Below, in pieces: positions 47,842-57,276 of a stretch of DNA of 64,000 bases. Position numbers and translations under genes: made by a program. The notes under the pieces are model-generated. The model was not told the DNA's origin and made no database searches. It was given only the letters and a program-made list of their open reading frames with translations. Source of the stretch: Microvenator marinus (GTDB lineage Bacteria; Myxococcota_A; Bradymonadia; Bradymonadales; Bradymonadaceae); contig NZ_CP042467.1 in assembly GCF_007993755.1 (NCBI RefSeq), positions 1,340,001 through 1,404,000 on the forward strand. Direction: 5' to 3'. Position 1 is the stretch's first letter. Each line of letters starts with the position of its first letter.

Positions 47842-48425
47842 CTTTCCTCCTCAAACAATGTGTAGATGAGTGAGTGATAGTCAGGACTTTTTGGGCCCCA
47901 TAAATCGTGGGCGAGCGCTGCGTTGGAGCCGCGCATGAGTGCGCTTGTCACAACTTGCATCATCACATCGCGCACCGAGACATCCGTCCGGAGCCCCGGA
48001 ATCGAGCGAATCCAAGCTTCTACGGAATCCAACAAGACCGGGGCGTGCTCGCGTATTTTTTCCTGGCCCGGACCACGCGGCGCGAGAATCTCACGCACGA
48101 TCAGTGAAGATGTAGCCGAATGATCCCGAAAGAATGCGGTAATCGCCGCCGCCAATTCGACCACGCTCGCCCTGCTCTCCTCACCAGCCACCAATCCGTG
48201 GCGAACTTTTTCGGCAATCCGCTCGAAAATTCGTTCGATCACCGCCTCGTACAAACCTTCTTTGGACTTGAAGTGGTAAAGCAGCGAAGGCCTCGTGATT
48301 CCAGCTTCAGAAGCGATCTCGGCCAAGTTTGCGGCCATAAAGCCGTCCCTCGCAAAATTGGCTTCCGCCGCATCGAGAAGCGTTTCAACAGTGAGTTCGG
48401 ATTGTTTTTTCTTTGGTCTACCCAT
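47838..48425 (-). CDS. TetR-family regulator of alkB
   Basis: 195 residues from ATG 48425 (MGRPKKKQSELTVETLLDAAEANFARDGFMAANLAEIASEAGITRPSLLYHFKSKEGLYEAV is the HTH region, key parts GRPKKK, AGITRPSLLYHFKSKE). The C-terminal domain is of usual TetR size. There is no Shine-Dalgarno before this ATG because the palindromic operator lies there, so the mRNA may be leaderless. A TTG at 48461 would add 12 residues encoded by the palindrome itself. Likely senses an alkane or fatty-acid derivative and controls itself and alkB. Confidence 0.92.
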   Translation of the reverse strand: MGRPKKKQSELTVETLLDAAEANFARDGFMAANLAEIASEAGITRPSLLYHFKSKEGLYEAVIERIFERIAEKVRHGLVAGEESRASVVELAAAITAFFRDHSATSSLIVREILAPRGPGQEKIREHAPVLLDSVEAWIRSIPGLRTDVSVRDVMMQVVTSALMRGSNAALAHDLWGPKSPDYHSLIYTLFEEES

Positions 48426-48427
48426 GA

Positions 48428-48458
48428 GTAGATAATTATCTACTTGCAAGTAGATAAT
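48428..48458 (-). promoter_or_regulatory. Compound TetR operator, three half-sites, overlapping the start region
   Basis: Two interlocked perfect palindromes: 16 nt GTAGATAATTATCTAC (48428-48443) and 24 nt ATTATCTACTTGCAAGTAGATAAT (48435-48458). They share the middle arm, so half-site GTAGATAAT/ATTATCTAC occurs three times. The site begins 3 nt upstream of the tetR ATG. A candidate promoter TTGATT (48461-48456) and GATAAT lies inside it, which would put the transcript start close to the ATG. A repressor dimer here would block the promoter directly. Confidence 0.8.
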
Positions 48459-48560
48459 CAAGCGTTTTTTTCATCACTCGGCTTTTGACCCAAAAATCCT
48501 AATGACCTCGCAAGCCTAGTGTCCTACACTCGCGCCTTCGACATCACCCGAGGAGATTGA

Positions 48561-49841
48561 ATGGCAAAGCAAGAACTTGAGAGCCTTGAAAGTCTATTGA
48601 AGAAACTACCCGCGGAGGACCAGGCTGAAGCCTTCCGTATTCTTTACGGAAACCTTCCAGAAGAGATCCCACTTACCGAAGACGCAAAAATGCTCGCTGA
48701 GAAATTCGATTTCGACGTGGCTGCATGGCGTTTCGCGGTAACACGAGAACAGCGCCGCGCGCCAAGAATCGTGCGCGTTGGAGTCATTCAGACACAAATC
48801 GTGGAATCGACCAGCGCCCCGGTAGACGTTCAATTTCAGGCCATTTGCGATCGAACTGAGAAGCTCATTCATGCTGCGGGAGCCATGGGTGTCAACGTTC
48901 TCTGTCTCCAAGAAGCATGGACGATGCCTTTTGCATTTTGCACCCGCGAGAAGCAGCCTTGGCTGGAGTTTGCGGAGCCGGTTGATGGGCCGTCGACTCG
49001 ATTCCTTGCTGAGCTCGCGCGTCGCTACAACATGGTCATCGTCTCGCCGATTCTCGAGCGCGATGAGACCCACGGTGGAACCATTCACAACACTGCTGTA
49101 GTGATCGGAAATCGCGGCAATATTATTGGCAAACACCGCAAGAACCACATTCCACGAGTGGGCGACTTCAACGAGTCGACGTACTACATGGAAGGCGACA
49201 CCGGCCACCCCGTCTTTGCGACTCAGTTCGGCAAGGTCGGCATCAATATCTGCTACGGCCGCCACCATCCTTTGAATTGGTTGATGTTTGGTATCAACGG
49301 GGCGGAGATTGTCTTCAACCCATCGGCAACCGTGGGCGCGCTCTCCGAGCCGCTCTGGCCGATTGAGGCGCGTTGTGCGTCCATCGCCAACAACTACTTC
49401 TCGGCGGGCATCAACCGAATCGGCACCGAGTCTTTCCCCAATGAGTTCACCTCGGGAGATGGAAAGCCCGCGCACAAAGACTTTGGACATTTCTACGGTT
49501 CGAGCTACGTGACGGCCCCAGACGGCAGCCGCACGCCAGGGCTATCCAGAACGCGTGACGGTGTATTGGTGAGCGAGATAGACCTCAACCAATGCCAGCA
49601 AGTGCGCGATAAATGGGGTTTCCAGATGACGCAGCGGCTTCGAGAGTATGCAAAATGGCTCAAAAAGGCGGCTGAGCATGACTTCCAGCCTCAGATCATC
49701 GCGGATTCGGGTGTGGAATTTGGCGCAAATCACTCGCTTCCAGCCAGAGCGAACGTGAAACAAACTCCGCACCAATTGCCTCCTGCACAGCATCCTCAAC
49801 TCTCCTATTCATCGAGCGAAGAGCGCGAAAAGAAGGAGTAA
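48561..49841 (+). CDS. Beta-ureidopropionase-like carbon-nitrogen hydrolase
   Basis: 426 residues of nitrilase superfamily with a long N-terminal helical extension (about 70 residues, as in eukaryotic UPB1). Catalytic triad regions: Glu in the segment before [13 protein letters not shown], Lys in [22 protein letters not shown], and Cys in [15 protein letters not shown]. The [14 protein letters not shown] signature is characteristic of beta-ureidopropionase. It would convert N-carbamoyl-beta-alanine to beta-alanine, CO2 and ammonia, but other carbamoyl amides are possible. Starts after AGGAGA and is followed after 3 nt by a flavin oxidoreductase gene. Confidence 0.9.
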   Translation: MAKQELESLESLLKKLPAEDQAEAFRILYGNLPEEIPLTEDAKMLAEKFDFDVAAWRFAVTREQRRAPRIVRVGVIQTQIVESTSAPVDVQFQAICDRTEKLIHAAGAMGVNVLCLQEAWTMPFAFCTREKQPWLEFAEPVDGPSTRFLAELARRYNMVIVSPILERDETHGGTIHNTAVVIGNRGNIIGKHRKNHIPRVGDFNESTYYMEGDTGHPVFATQFGKVGINICYGRHHPLNWLMFGINGAEIVFNPSATVGALSEPLWPIEARCASIANNYFSAGINRIGTESFPNEFTSGDGKPAHKDFGHFYGSSYVTAPDGSRTPGLSRTRDGVLVSEIDLNQCQQVRDKWGFQMTQRLREYAKWLKKAAEHDFQPQIIADSGVEFGANHSLPARANVKQTPHQLPPAQHPQLSYSSSEEREKKE

Positions 49842-49844
49842 AGG

Positions 49845-50888
49845 ATGCGGTTTCCAAACGGCCGTGCTGCCCCAAATCGAGTCTGGCTTGCCCCCATGAC
49901 GAATCTTCAAAGCCATGACGACGGCTCGATCTCTGAAGCCGAGATCGCGTGGCTCAAGGCTCGATCACGCGGGGGATTCGGAGTCATCGAGTCTTGCGCC
50001 ACCCATGTGCACCTGGACGGTCATGCATGGAAGGGACAACTCGGGTGTTTTGATGACGCACTGATGCCAGGCTGGGCGCGACTCGCCGACACCATTCACG
50101 AAGACGGTGCGTTGCTCCTTGCCCAACTCTTTCACGGGGGCGAACGCGCGAGTCTTTCGGCCGACCCGTGGTCCTGCACGTCGAGTGATAATGGGCGCGT
50201 TCGAGCAGGAAGTGAGCAGAATATCGAGCGCGTGATCGAAGATTTTGGCCAAGCTGCCCTTCGTTTGGAGAAAGCCGGGGTGGACGGCGTTGAGTTGCAC
50301 GGCGCTCATGGCTATCTTCTCTGCCAGTTTCTGAGTTCGCACAACCAGCGCGATGACCAGTGGGGTGGCTCTCTTGAGAATCGAGCGCGATTGCTCCTGA
50401 GGGTTTTTGAACGGGTCAAAGAGCTAGTGTCGCCAAAGTTCATTGTCGGTGTGAGACTTTCACCGGAAGACTTTAAGGCAACGAAAGGGCTCGATATAGA
50501 CGAGAGCATACAAACCGCACTCTGGCTTTCTGAGCGGGACGTAGACTTCATCCATATCTCTCTCTGGGATGCACAAGCCAATTCGCAAAAGTATCCTGAA
50601 GAACATCCATGTAGCCGCTTTAGAAAGGCCCTCCCCCCTGAGGTCCCTTTGATCAGCGCCGGAAATATCTGGACGGCCGCCGACTTCGAAGGCCAACTCG
50701 CACTCGGGGCTGATGCTGTGGCTCTGGGGCGCTCGGCTATCGCAAACGCTGACTGGCCGAGTCGAGTCCTGGAGAAGGCTAAAGAGCCGAGACGTCCTCC
50801 GATGAGCCCATTGGACTTGGAGGAGCAGGCGCTTTCCAAGCCGTTCATCGAGTATATGAAGCGGTGGCCCGGATTTGTCCAAGATTGA
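49845..50888 (+). CDS. NADH:flavin oxidoreductase (old yellow enzyme family)
   Basis: 347 residues, FMN TIM barrel: NRVWLAPMTNLQSHDDGSIS, LLLAQLFHGGERAS, the active-site GVELHGAHGYLLCQFLSSHNQRDDQWGGSLENRARLL, and the C-terminal phosphate-binding LISAGNIWTAADFEGQLALGADAVALGRSAIANADW. Such enzymes reduce activated C=C bonds using NAD(P)H. It is coupled to the ureidopropionase (AAGGAG in the gap), which hints at a pathway for N-heterocycle or amide breakdown; the substrate is not known. Confidence 0.93.
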   Translation: MRFPNGRAAPNRVWLAPMTNLQSHDDGSISEAEIAWLKARSRGGFGVIESCATHVHLDGHAWKGQLGCFDDALMPGWARLADTIHEDGALLLAQLFHGGERASLSADPWSCTSSDNGRVRAGSEQNIERVIEDFGQAALRLEKAGVDGVELHGAHGYLLCQFLSSHNQRDDQWGGSLENRARLLLRVFERVKELVSPKFIVGVRLSPEDFKATKGLDIDESIQTALWLSERDVDFIHISLWDAQANSQKYPEEHPCSRFRKALPPEVPLISAGNIWTAADFEGQLALGADAVALGRSAIANADWPSRVLEKAKEPRRPPMSPLDLEEQALSKPFIEYMKRWPGFVQD

Positions 50889-50979
50889 ATGCTTGCCAGC
50901 CCCGGTACGAGACTCCGCAAATTGTCTAATTCCAAAGAGTTTGATAGCATCCAACTAATCATTCCTTGGAGGAAAATTT

Positions 50980-53493
50980 ATGTTTAGACAATGGTTGACG
51001 GGCGCAGCGCTCGTAATGGTTTCGCTACCACTAAGTGCAGCAACTCTTTCGGGATCAATTCTGGATCCAAATGGTGCAGGTATCACGGGAATGGAGGTCC
51101 GACTTTGGGAGGAAGGACCTAAGGGATATTCGATTCAAAGCACTACAGCTTCTGCGGCGGGCGCCTATGAATTCTCCAATGTTCCGGCGGGAAATTATAA
51201 GATCGACGTCCGCATGCCGGACGGTGATTCACGGCATTTTGGCGACACATGGTACGACGTAGCCGCACCTATTTCAGACGGACTCATCGCGGCTGACGCG
51301 GACGTCCTGACCGTTGCCGATGCGGATGCGTTGACCGGGCTCGACATCACGATGCCGCTCACCGGGAGACTGGAGTCCACCGTCTTTGACGTAAATATGA
51401 GGGTACGAGTCGAGTCCACCACGGACCACCGCTATCACCACACCGATATATCGAAGAACCTGCGCAACACAAAGTTTGGTGGGTTCGTGATGGCCGGCCT
51501 CTTGAGCAACCATTCTTATCGAATCATCGGGTACGACCCGACTGGTAACAGGGGCATGGCGTTTGGAGGCCCACATCAAGTCACGGCGGGCGGAATCAAC
51601 GTGGTGGGCGGAATCAACCTGCCACCTTTCCCCGCAGACCCAGGCGAGCCCAGCAACGATGTAGCGAGCGCAGTCCAAGTGACTACTCTGCCCCATGTTC
51701 AAGACGCGATACTCAGCGGAGGCCCAGATGTGGACTGGTACTGCACTACCGTTCAAGACGGTGACCGCCTGATGGTCGACGTCTCAAACCAGATCGAAAT
51801 CGACGGCATTACCCGTGAGCACCCATGGTTCGACCCCATCCTCGGCTTCTTCGACGCCACAGGTACCACCGAGCTCGGCTATAACGACGACCATGGCGGA
51901 ACCCGCGCTTCACATATCGACACCGGCATCTTGAGCGCCGGGACGTACTGTTTTGTGGTTAGCGCATTTGGCGACCCGAACTTTGGTGGCGTTGGAAAAC
52001 AAAGTGTGGGGCCCTACACATTTGGCGTGAGCATGGGCAACCGAGTCCCGGACTTGAGCGTGACTCAAAATGGTGCGCCGGTTCCTGATGCTGCGATGAT
52101 TGGACTCGACGAGGCTGAAACCATTACGTTTGATCTCGAGTATACCGACCCTGACAACGACGCGTTGACGGTCACGGTTACGCAGACCAACGCTGCGGGC
52201 GACGACGTTACCGATGGCGCTCTGACCCTGAACGAAAACGACGGAACCTACTCTTGGACCCCGTCGCAAACCGCGGCCCCCGACGGCCCTTATACCATCG
52301 AGATCACAATCACCGATGGCGAGTTCACCGAAACCGTAGTTGTGGTTATCAACGTCAACGCTGTGAATCTTGCGCCTCCGATGCCCGTTCTCCTTTCCCC
52401 CATCGACCAGGTGCGCGTGATCATCCCGACACCCACACTGGTTGTGGGCAATGTGGTTGATCCCGACGAGGATCCACTTCAATACGAATTCCAGCTCCGC
52501 GAAGGCTCACCTACTGGTGAACCTGACCAGACAAATCTCTTAGCCCAAGGCCCCGATACGACCACCGAGTGGCAAGTTGATACGCTCACAGAGAACGCGT
52601 TTGTCTTCTGGCGAGCGCGTGCTTTTGATGGGGATGTCACGACTGGGTATAGCCCGTGGACTACGTGGCAGAGTTTCCGTGTGGATGCCGTCAACGACCC
52701 ACCTGGCGTTCCAGAAATCCTGAAGCCGACAAATGGCGAAACCGTGATGGTGCTTACTCCTCGTGTTTCGGCGTCGGTTCCAACAGACCCTGAGGAAGAG
52801 GCAGTCTCGGTCGTCATCGAGCTCGCCGCTGACGATGCATTTGAGAATGTGCTTCAAACCAGTGAAGCCCTTGAGCCTGAGCCGCTCGCGGCGAGTGTTG
52901 AATGGACACCAACTGAATTGGAGTTGGGGCGCTATTTCCTCCGTGCAAAAGCGGTGGACGAGCGAGGGGCTGAGAGCGATTGGTCGGTCGTCACCGACTT
53001 CGAGATTTACATCGAGCCAGACACTTTGAATCCTCCGTCCTTCGGAGATGCCTTTGGCGAATATTGCGGTGCCGGACGCGAGCACGAGGCACTACCTGAA
53101 TTTGTGGAAGTTCAGAACGTGAACGAGGACCCAACCACTACGTTTGAAGTCGCGATCTACCTCAACGGTGGAGCGGCTCCGGTCTACACAAACTCCGTCG
53201 CTCAGAACGTTGGTGCGGCGACGACCGAAATCCCGATTGAGCAAGCACTCGTGGAGCCTGGCGCCTATCTCTTCCAAGTACGTGTGGTTGCAGGAGATGT
53301 GTCGTCCAATTGGACCGATTGCGAGATGCGACTTGTGGGAGATACCGATGTGGTTGAGCAACCGTCCCCTACGCCGACTGGTGCTGACGAGGGTTGCGGT
53401 TGTGCATCTACGAATGGTGCCGGAAACACAGGCATGCTCCTCATGCTTCTCGGATTCTTGGCTGTACGTAGAAGAGGGCTGAGGCTATTTTGA
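50980..53493 (+). CDS. MYXO-CTERM surface protein with cadherin-like domains
   Basis: 837 residues. Signal peptide MFRQWLTGAALVMVSLPLSAATL; carboxypeptidase-regulatory-like domain (SGSILDPNGAGITGMEVRLWEEG); a pre-peptidase-C-like region (SNDVASAVQVTTLP ... DWYCTTVQDGDRLMVDVS); cadherin/Big-like domain (TDPDNDALTVTVTQ); FN3-like repeats (PPMPVLLSPIDQ, PPGVPEILKPTNGE). The C-terminus is a MYXO-CTERM sorting tail: GCGCASTNGAG, a hydrophobic helix and RRRG. These tails are processed and lipidated on a Cys for surface display in myxobacteria-like lineages. It has no enzyme domain. It overlaps the next gene (TTGA). Confidence 0.85.
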   Translation: MFRQWLTGAALVMVSLPLSAATLSGSILDPNGAGITGMEVRLWEEGPKGYSIQSTTASAAGAYEFSNVPAGNYKIDVRMPDGDSRHFGDTWYDVAAPISDGLIAADADVLTVADADALTGLDITMPLTGRLESTVFDVNMRVRVESTTDHRYHHTDISKNLRNTKFGGFVMAGLLSNHSYRIIGYDPTGNRGMAFGGPHQVTAGGINVVGGINLPPFPADPGEPSNDVASAVQVTTLPHVQDAILSGGPDVDWYCTTVQDGDRLMVDVSNQIEIDGITREHPWFDPILGFFDATGTTELGYNDDHGGTRASHIDTGILSAGTYCFVVSAFGDPNFGGVGKQSVGPYTFGVSMGNRVPDLSVTQNGAPVPDAAMIGLDEAETITFDLEYTDPDNDALTVTVTQTNAAGDDVTDGALTLNENDGTYSWTPSQTAAPDGPYTIEITITDGEFTETVVVVINVNAVNLAPPMPVLLSPIDQVRVIIPTPTLVVGNVVDPDEDPLQYEFQLREGSPTGEPDQTNLLAQGPDTTTEWQVDTLTENAFVFWRARAFDGDVTTGYSPWTTWQSFRVDAVNDPPGVPEILKPTNGETVMVLTPRVSASVPTDPEEEAVSVVIELAADDAFENVLQTSEALEPEPLAASVEWTPTELELGRYFLRAKAVDERGAESDWSVVTDFEIYIEPDTLNPPSFGDAFGEYCGAGREHEALPEFVEVQNVNEDPTTTFEVAIYLNGGAAPVYTNSVAQNVGAATTEIPIEQALVEPGAYLFQVRVVAGDVSSNWTDCEMRLVGDTDVVEQPSPTPTGADEGCGCASTNGAGNTGMLLMLLGFLAVRRRGLRLF

Positions 53494-54653
53494 TTTCTCC
53501 GTTCAACTCACACGGCTACAAGCCGCTTGTACTTGGGGTACTCCTTACACTCGCTTGTTCTGAAGACGCAGTGGACTCGGAGCCGTCCGAAGTTCAAGAG
53601 AGGCCACAGAACCCAGAAACTCAGCCACCTGAGCAAGAGATCCCGGCTCCTCAAGACCCCCAGATTCAAGACCCTCAACCACAGGATCCAGAACCACCAG
53701 GTTGCGATTCAGACCCCACCTGTATCTCTACATTCCCGTCCAGAATCAGCGCTGATACCACCACAGGTACGCGGGAGTGGGATAGCTACGAGTGCGCGCC
53801 CGAGACAAACGAGTCGGGGCCTGAGTTGGTCTACCGAGTTGTGATCCAAGAGCCGGGATTCTTCAGCGCCCAACTCTCGGGAGAGCCGGAAGGTGTGGAT
53901 GTGGATGTTCATCTGCTTCTGGAGCGGAACCCAGCATCCTGCATGGACCGAGGAAACTTCCGAGCGGGCTCTTGGCTTGAAGCGGGCGAGTATTGGTTGG
54001 TGGCTGACACCTGGGTCAATGATGAGGGCGTAGAGTTTGCTGGCACATTCGACCTTGATGTCAATGTGACCACCAGTCAGACTTTCACCACGCACGGGAT
54101 CAATGAGGAGCTCGCCAACGACGCGCTCCGCGCGTTTTCGCTCGCCTGGCAGCGCGACGAGACCCGACGTTTCGAATACACGCTCACGGACTTCTCGATG
54201 CACTCAAGCCAGAAACGGCAATGGGTGTTCGACCTAAACTCGGGAGAGTTGCTCTTCAACCTCCACACCGCCCACGGAGAGGGGTCCATTGAAGGCGAGG
54301 ATCTCGGGATGGCTTCTAAATTCTCGAATGTTTTGGGAAGTCACCAATCAAGCCTCGGCCTGATGCGCACGGATGAGACCTACGTAGGAGACTATGGCTA
54401 TTCCGTGCTTCTGGACGGCCTAGAAGCCGGATTTAATGACCGTGTGCGCGAAAGAGAGATCGTGGTCCACCCTTGGTTTGGAAACGCACAGGACATCATT
54501 GAGCGAGACGGCTGGGTCACCCCGAGCTGGGGCTGTGCGACGCTCGAAGAGTCCATCTCAGACCAAGTCATCGACACCATCTCGTTTGGAACCCTGATGT
54601 TCTTTTGGTACCCAGATCCGACCTGGCGCTCAGAATCTGAGTACCTCAACTGA
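53490..54653 (+). CDS. Lipoprotein with Pro/Gln-rich linker, unknown function
   Basis: 387 residues. TTG start overlapping the previous stop (TTGA, 53490-53493). Signal PLVLGVLLTLAC with lipobox Cys, then a Pro/Gln/Asp/Glu linker (QDPQIQDPQPQDPEPPG). A PPC-like beta domain follows (YRVVIQEPGFFSAQLSG ... DVDVHLLLERNPAS), and the C-terminal half resembles an L,D-transpeptidase-like or YkuD-type domain in style: MHSSQKRQWVFDLNSGELLFNLHTAHGEG and the tail EIVVHPWFGNAQDI ... TPSWGCATLEESI, with a Gly-Cys that could be catalytic. This last point is a tentative reading. Coupled to the MYXO-CTERM gene. Confidence 0.75.
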   Translation: MISPFNSHGYKPLVLGVLLTLACSEDAVDSEPSEVQERPQNPETQPPEQEIPAPQDPQIQDPQPQDPEPPGCDSDPTCISTFPSRISADTTTGTREWDSYECAPETNESGPELVYRVVIQEPGFFSAQLSGEPEGVDVDVHLLLERNPASCMDRGNFRAGSWLEAGEYWLVADTWVNDEGVEFAGTFDLDVNVTTSQTFTTHGINEELANDALRAFSLAWQRDETRRFEYTLTDFSMHSSQKRQWVFDLNSGELLFNLHTAHGEGSIEGEDLGMASKFSNVLGSHQSSLGLMRTDETYVGDYGYSVLLDGLEAGFNDRVREREIVVHPWFGNAQDIIERDGWVTPSWGCATLEESISDQVIDTISFGTLMFFWYPDPTWRSESEYLN

Positions 54654-56261
54654 TCATTTCAATTGCTGGAAGAAATCGTTGCCCTTGTCATCCACGAGGA
54701 TGAACGCCGGGAAATCTTCCACATCAATGCTCCAGATGGCCTCCATTCCAAGGTCCTCGAAATCCTGAACCTCTACTTTCTTAATGCTCTCGGCTGCGAG
54801 GATCGCGGCTGGGCCACCGATGCTACCGAGGTAGAAGCCACCGTGTTTATGGCAAGCGTCAGTGACTTGTTTGGAGCGATTCCCCTTAGCCAGCATCACG
54901 AGCGAGCCACCGAGTGATTGGAAGAAGTCTACATAAGCGTCCATGCGTTGGGCTGTGGTTGGCCCGAACGACCCGGAAGGCATTCCTGGAGGCGTTTTAG
55001 CAGGACCCGCATAGTAGACCGGATGATCCTTAAACCATTGAGGCATAGGCTCCCCGCGGTCAATCATGTCTTTGAGTCGGGCGTGCGCCATGTCTCGCGC
55101 GACGATCAACCTTCCGCTTAAGAGCACGCGGGTCTTCACTGGATATTTGGAAAGTTCTGCCCGTATCTCATCCATTGGCTGATTCAGGTTGATACGAACA
55201 CCGGCATCTTCGTCGTTCTCTGCCTCGAGCAGGAAGCGCTCTGGATGTTGCTCCATCTCCTCGAGCCAGATTCCGCTCTCATCGATCTTCGCCTTGATAT
55301 TCCTATCGGCAGAACACGACACCCCCATGCCCACGGGACATGAGGCCCCGTGCCTTGGGAGCCTTATTACGCGCACATCATGGGCAAAGTACTTTCCTCC
55401 AAACTGTGCGCCGAGGCCCGTTCCCCACGCAGCCTTTAGAAGCCGCTCCTCGAGTTCGACATCACGAAACGCACGCCCACCGTCTGATCCAGTCGTAGGG
55501 AGGTGGTCGAGCTCCTTGGCACTGGCGAGTTTCACGGTCTTGAGTGTGGACTCGGCGCTGGTGCCCCCAATGACAAAGGCTACGTGATATGGAGGACAGG
55601 CGGCGGTGCCAAGCGTCTTCATCTTCTCAACGAGGAATTTCTCAAGGCTTTCGGGATTCAGGAGCGCCTTGGTCTCCTGGAAAAGGTAGGTCTTGTTCGC
55701 AGAGCCGCCCCCTTTAGCCAAGAAGAGAAACTCGTAGCTCGCCCCTTTCGAAGCGTAGATATCGATCTGGGCGGGAAGGTTATTGCCCGAGTTCTTCTCC
55801 TTGTACATGGTCAGCGGAACTACCTGAGAGTACCGAAGGTTGTCGGTCTGGTAGGTTTGCCAGATTCCCTTCGAGAGGTGCTTAGGATCTTCGCCATCGG
55901 TAAGGACGCGATGACCCTTTTTCCCGACGACAATCGCTGTTCCGGTATCTTGGCAAATCGGCAATTGCCCATTGGCTGCTATCACCGAGTTCTTCAAGAG
56001 AGTCCGTGCAACAAAACGATCATTATCGCTAGCCTCGGGGTCCTTGAGGATTGCTGCAACTCGCTCTTGGTGTGCTGTCCGCAGGTAGAACGACGTGTCG
56101 TGAAGCGCTTGACGAGCCAACTCAGCAAAGACCTCGGGTTCGATCTTCACGAATGTCTCTCCCCCGATGGTCTGGGTGCTGACGCCGTCGCTACCGAGAT
56201 ATCGGTAGCGCGTTGGATCTTCAGAAAACTGGAAGGGTTTCTCGTATTGGAATTCGCTCAT
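54654..56261 (-). CDS. fumA: Class I fumarate hydratase (FumA/FumB type, Fe-S)
   Basis: 535 residues, both class I domains in one chain. Fe-S ligands and active-site motifs: [59 protein letters not shown], and the C-terminal [16 protein letters not shown]. It catalyses fumarate to malate in the TCA cycle; the oxygen-labile cluster type. No class II fumarase is seen in the window. The ribosome site TCTGGAG lies 5 nt before the ATG but inside a perfect hairpin (see 56267-56289). Upstream on the same strand is a carbonic anhydrase gene. Confidence 0.96.
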   Translation of the reverse strand: MSEFQYEKPFQFSEDPTRYRYLGSDGVSTQTIGGETFVKIEPEVFAELARQALHDTSFYLRTAHQERVAAILKDPEASDNDRFVARTLLKNSVIAANGQLPICQDTGTAIVVGKKGHRVLTDGEDPKHLSKGIWQTYQTDNLRYSQVVPLTMYKEKNSGNNLPAQIDIYASKGASYEFLFLAKGGGSANKTYLFQETKALLNPESLEKFLVEKMKTLGTAACPPYHVAFVIGGTSAESTLKTVKLASAKELDHLPTTGSDGGRAFRDVELEERLLKAAWGTGLGAQFGGKYFAHDVRVIRLPRHGASCPVGMGVSCSADRNIKAKIDESGIWLEEMEQHPERFLLEAENDEDAGVRINLNQPMDEIRAELSKYPVKTRVLLSGRLIVARDMAHARLKDMIDRGEPMPQWFKDHPVYYAGPAKTPPGMPSGSFGPTTAQRMDAYVDFFQSLGGSLVMLAKGNRSKQVTDACHKHGGFYLGSIGGPAAILAAESIKKVEVQDFEDLGMEAIWSIDVEDFPAFILVDDKGNDFFQQLK

Positions 56262-56266
56262 GTATG

Positions 56267-56289
56267 CTCCAGAACTCAGGGTTCTGGAG
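56267..56289 (-). promoter_or_regulatory. 5' UTR hairpin hiding the fumarase Shine-Dalgarno
   Basis: In RNA sense: CTCCAGAAC-CCTGA-GTTCTGGAG, a perfect 9-bp stem with a 5-nt loop, then CAUAC and AUG. The 3' arm holds the fumarase ribosome site (CTGGAG), so the fold would block translation. On the opposite strand it is followed by TTTT, but no plus-strand gene runs into it, so a terminator role is unlikely. It could be an RNA thermometer, a protein-binding site or a coupling element. Confidence 0.6.
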
Positions 56290-56335
56290 TTTTGTAGCTG
56301 AGCGAGACCTCTGTCAAGCCAAGTCTAGCCTTCCC

Positions 56336-57079
56336 TTACATGAAGGTGACTCTACCGCTAGAGATATCGTACATGGCGCCAACGATCTTGATCTTACCCT
56401 GGCTCTCAAGGTCGGCCATGATTGCCGACTGTTTGCGAATCTCTTCAATGGTGCGCTCCACGTTATGAGATGCGACCTTGTCCACCGTGGACGAATCGGA
56501 AGACGCGCAGGATTGGCCTGCGACCGCCTCAACGCTTGGGCGGATATTGGTCACGAGCGACGTTACGTTTCCGAGGTCAACGTTGTCGCAAGCTCCCATG
56601 ACCGCGCCACACTTGGTATGGCCCATGACCACGACAAGCTTCGCACCAGCCACCGCGGTAGCGAACTCCATTGAGCCGAGAATCTCGGCGTTCACGATAT
56701 TCCCAGCGACACGCGCATTGAACACGTCACCGATCCCCTGGTCGAGCACGACTTCGGTCGGAATTCGTGAGTCGATGCAGCTCAAAATGACAGCCGAAGG
56801 GAACTGCCCAGCGCTGGTATCAGCGATCTGGTCTGCATAGTCTCGGTAGAGCGGTGTGCGGTTGAGAAAACGCTCATTGCCTGCCTTGAGGCCGTTGAGA
56901 ACGGCGTCAGGCGTCATTGCATCTCTTACTCCCTGGGTAAGGGCCGGAGTTGGATCCTGTGCGGAAGCAGCCTTAACCACCGTGTCCGTACCGGCAGTCT
57001 GGACTTGTTGTTGCTCTTTCGCACCACAAGCAACAAGGAAAGCGGAAACAGCAAGCGCACTAAAAATTCTCATGGACAT
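56336..57079 (-). CDS. Lipoprotein beta-class carbonic anhydrase
   Basis: About 247 residues. Signal MSMRIFSALAVSAFLVAC with lipobox Cys, a linker, then a beta-CA domain: LSCIDSRIPTE (Cys, Asp-Arg) and VVMGHTKCGAV (His, Cys), plus the HNVERTIEEIRKQSAIM helix. It is therefore a periplasmic or outer-membrane-anchored CO2/bicarbonate enzyme, unlike the cytoplasmic one at 15202. The ATG at 57079 has AGGAG at 6 nt; the ATG at 57085 sits directly on the ribosome site. Divergent from the winged-helix regulator at 57277. Confidence 0.93.
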   Translation of the reverse strand: MSMRIFSALAVSAFLVACGAKEQQQVQTAGTDTVVKAASAQDPTPALTQGVRDAMTPDAVLNGLKAGNERFLNRTPLYRDYADQIADTSAGQFPSAVILSCIDSRIPTEVVLDQGIGDVFNARVAGNIVNAEILGSMEFATAVAGAKLVVVMGHTKCGAVMGACDNVDLGNVTSLVTNIRPSVEAVAGQSCASSDSSTVDKVASHNVERTIEEIRKQSAIMADLESQGKIKIVGAMYDISSGRVTFM

Positions 57080-57130
57080 ACTCATCTCCTAATTGAAGCC
57101 AAAAGCGGCACTAGACATATGATGCCAAAT

Positions 57131-57204
57131 ACACGAAAAAGATTTCATGTTTTTTCTTTCGTGTAAACGATTTCTTAAAACATCGTTACTAATTCGTAAG
57201 AATT
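57131..57204. promoter_or_regulatory. Inverted repeats in the carbonic anhydrase/regulator divergent region
   Basis: An 8-nt inverted repeat ACACGAAA (57131-57138) / TTTCGTGT (57157-57164) with an 18-nt AT-rich centre, and a second one AATTC-GTAA-GAATT (57191-57204). Both lie between the two divergent genes, which suggests that the winged-helix protein controls its neighbour and itself here. The assignment of either site to that protein is inference. Confidence 0.5.
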
Positions 57205-57276
57205 GCTGCGCCACTTGACGATTAGTCGTAGTCTCGACCAATATCGACCGTTTGGTGGACACCAAGGGCTCCAACC

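Noticed and set aside
56267-56293. Fumarase upstream hairpin as a plus-strand terminator (stem plus TTTT)
   Set aside because: No plus-strand gene ends here; the nearest, at 54653, ends before the fumarase gene. The stem lies exactly on the fumarase ribosome site on the other strand.
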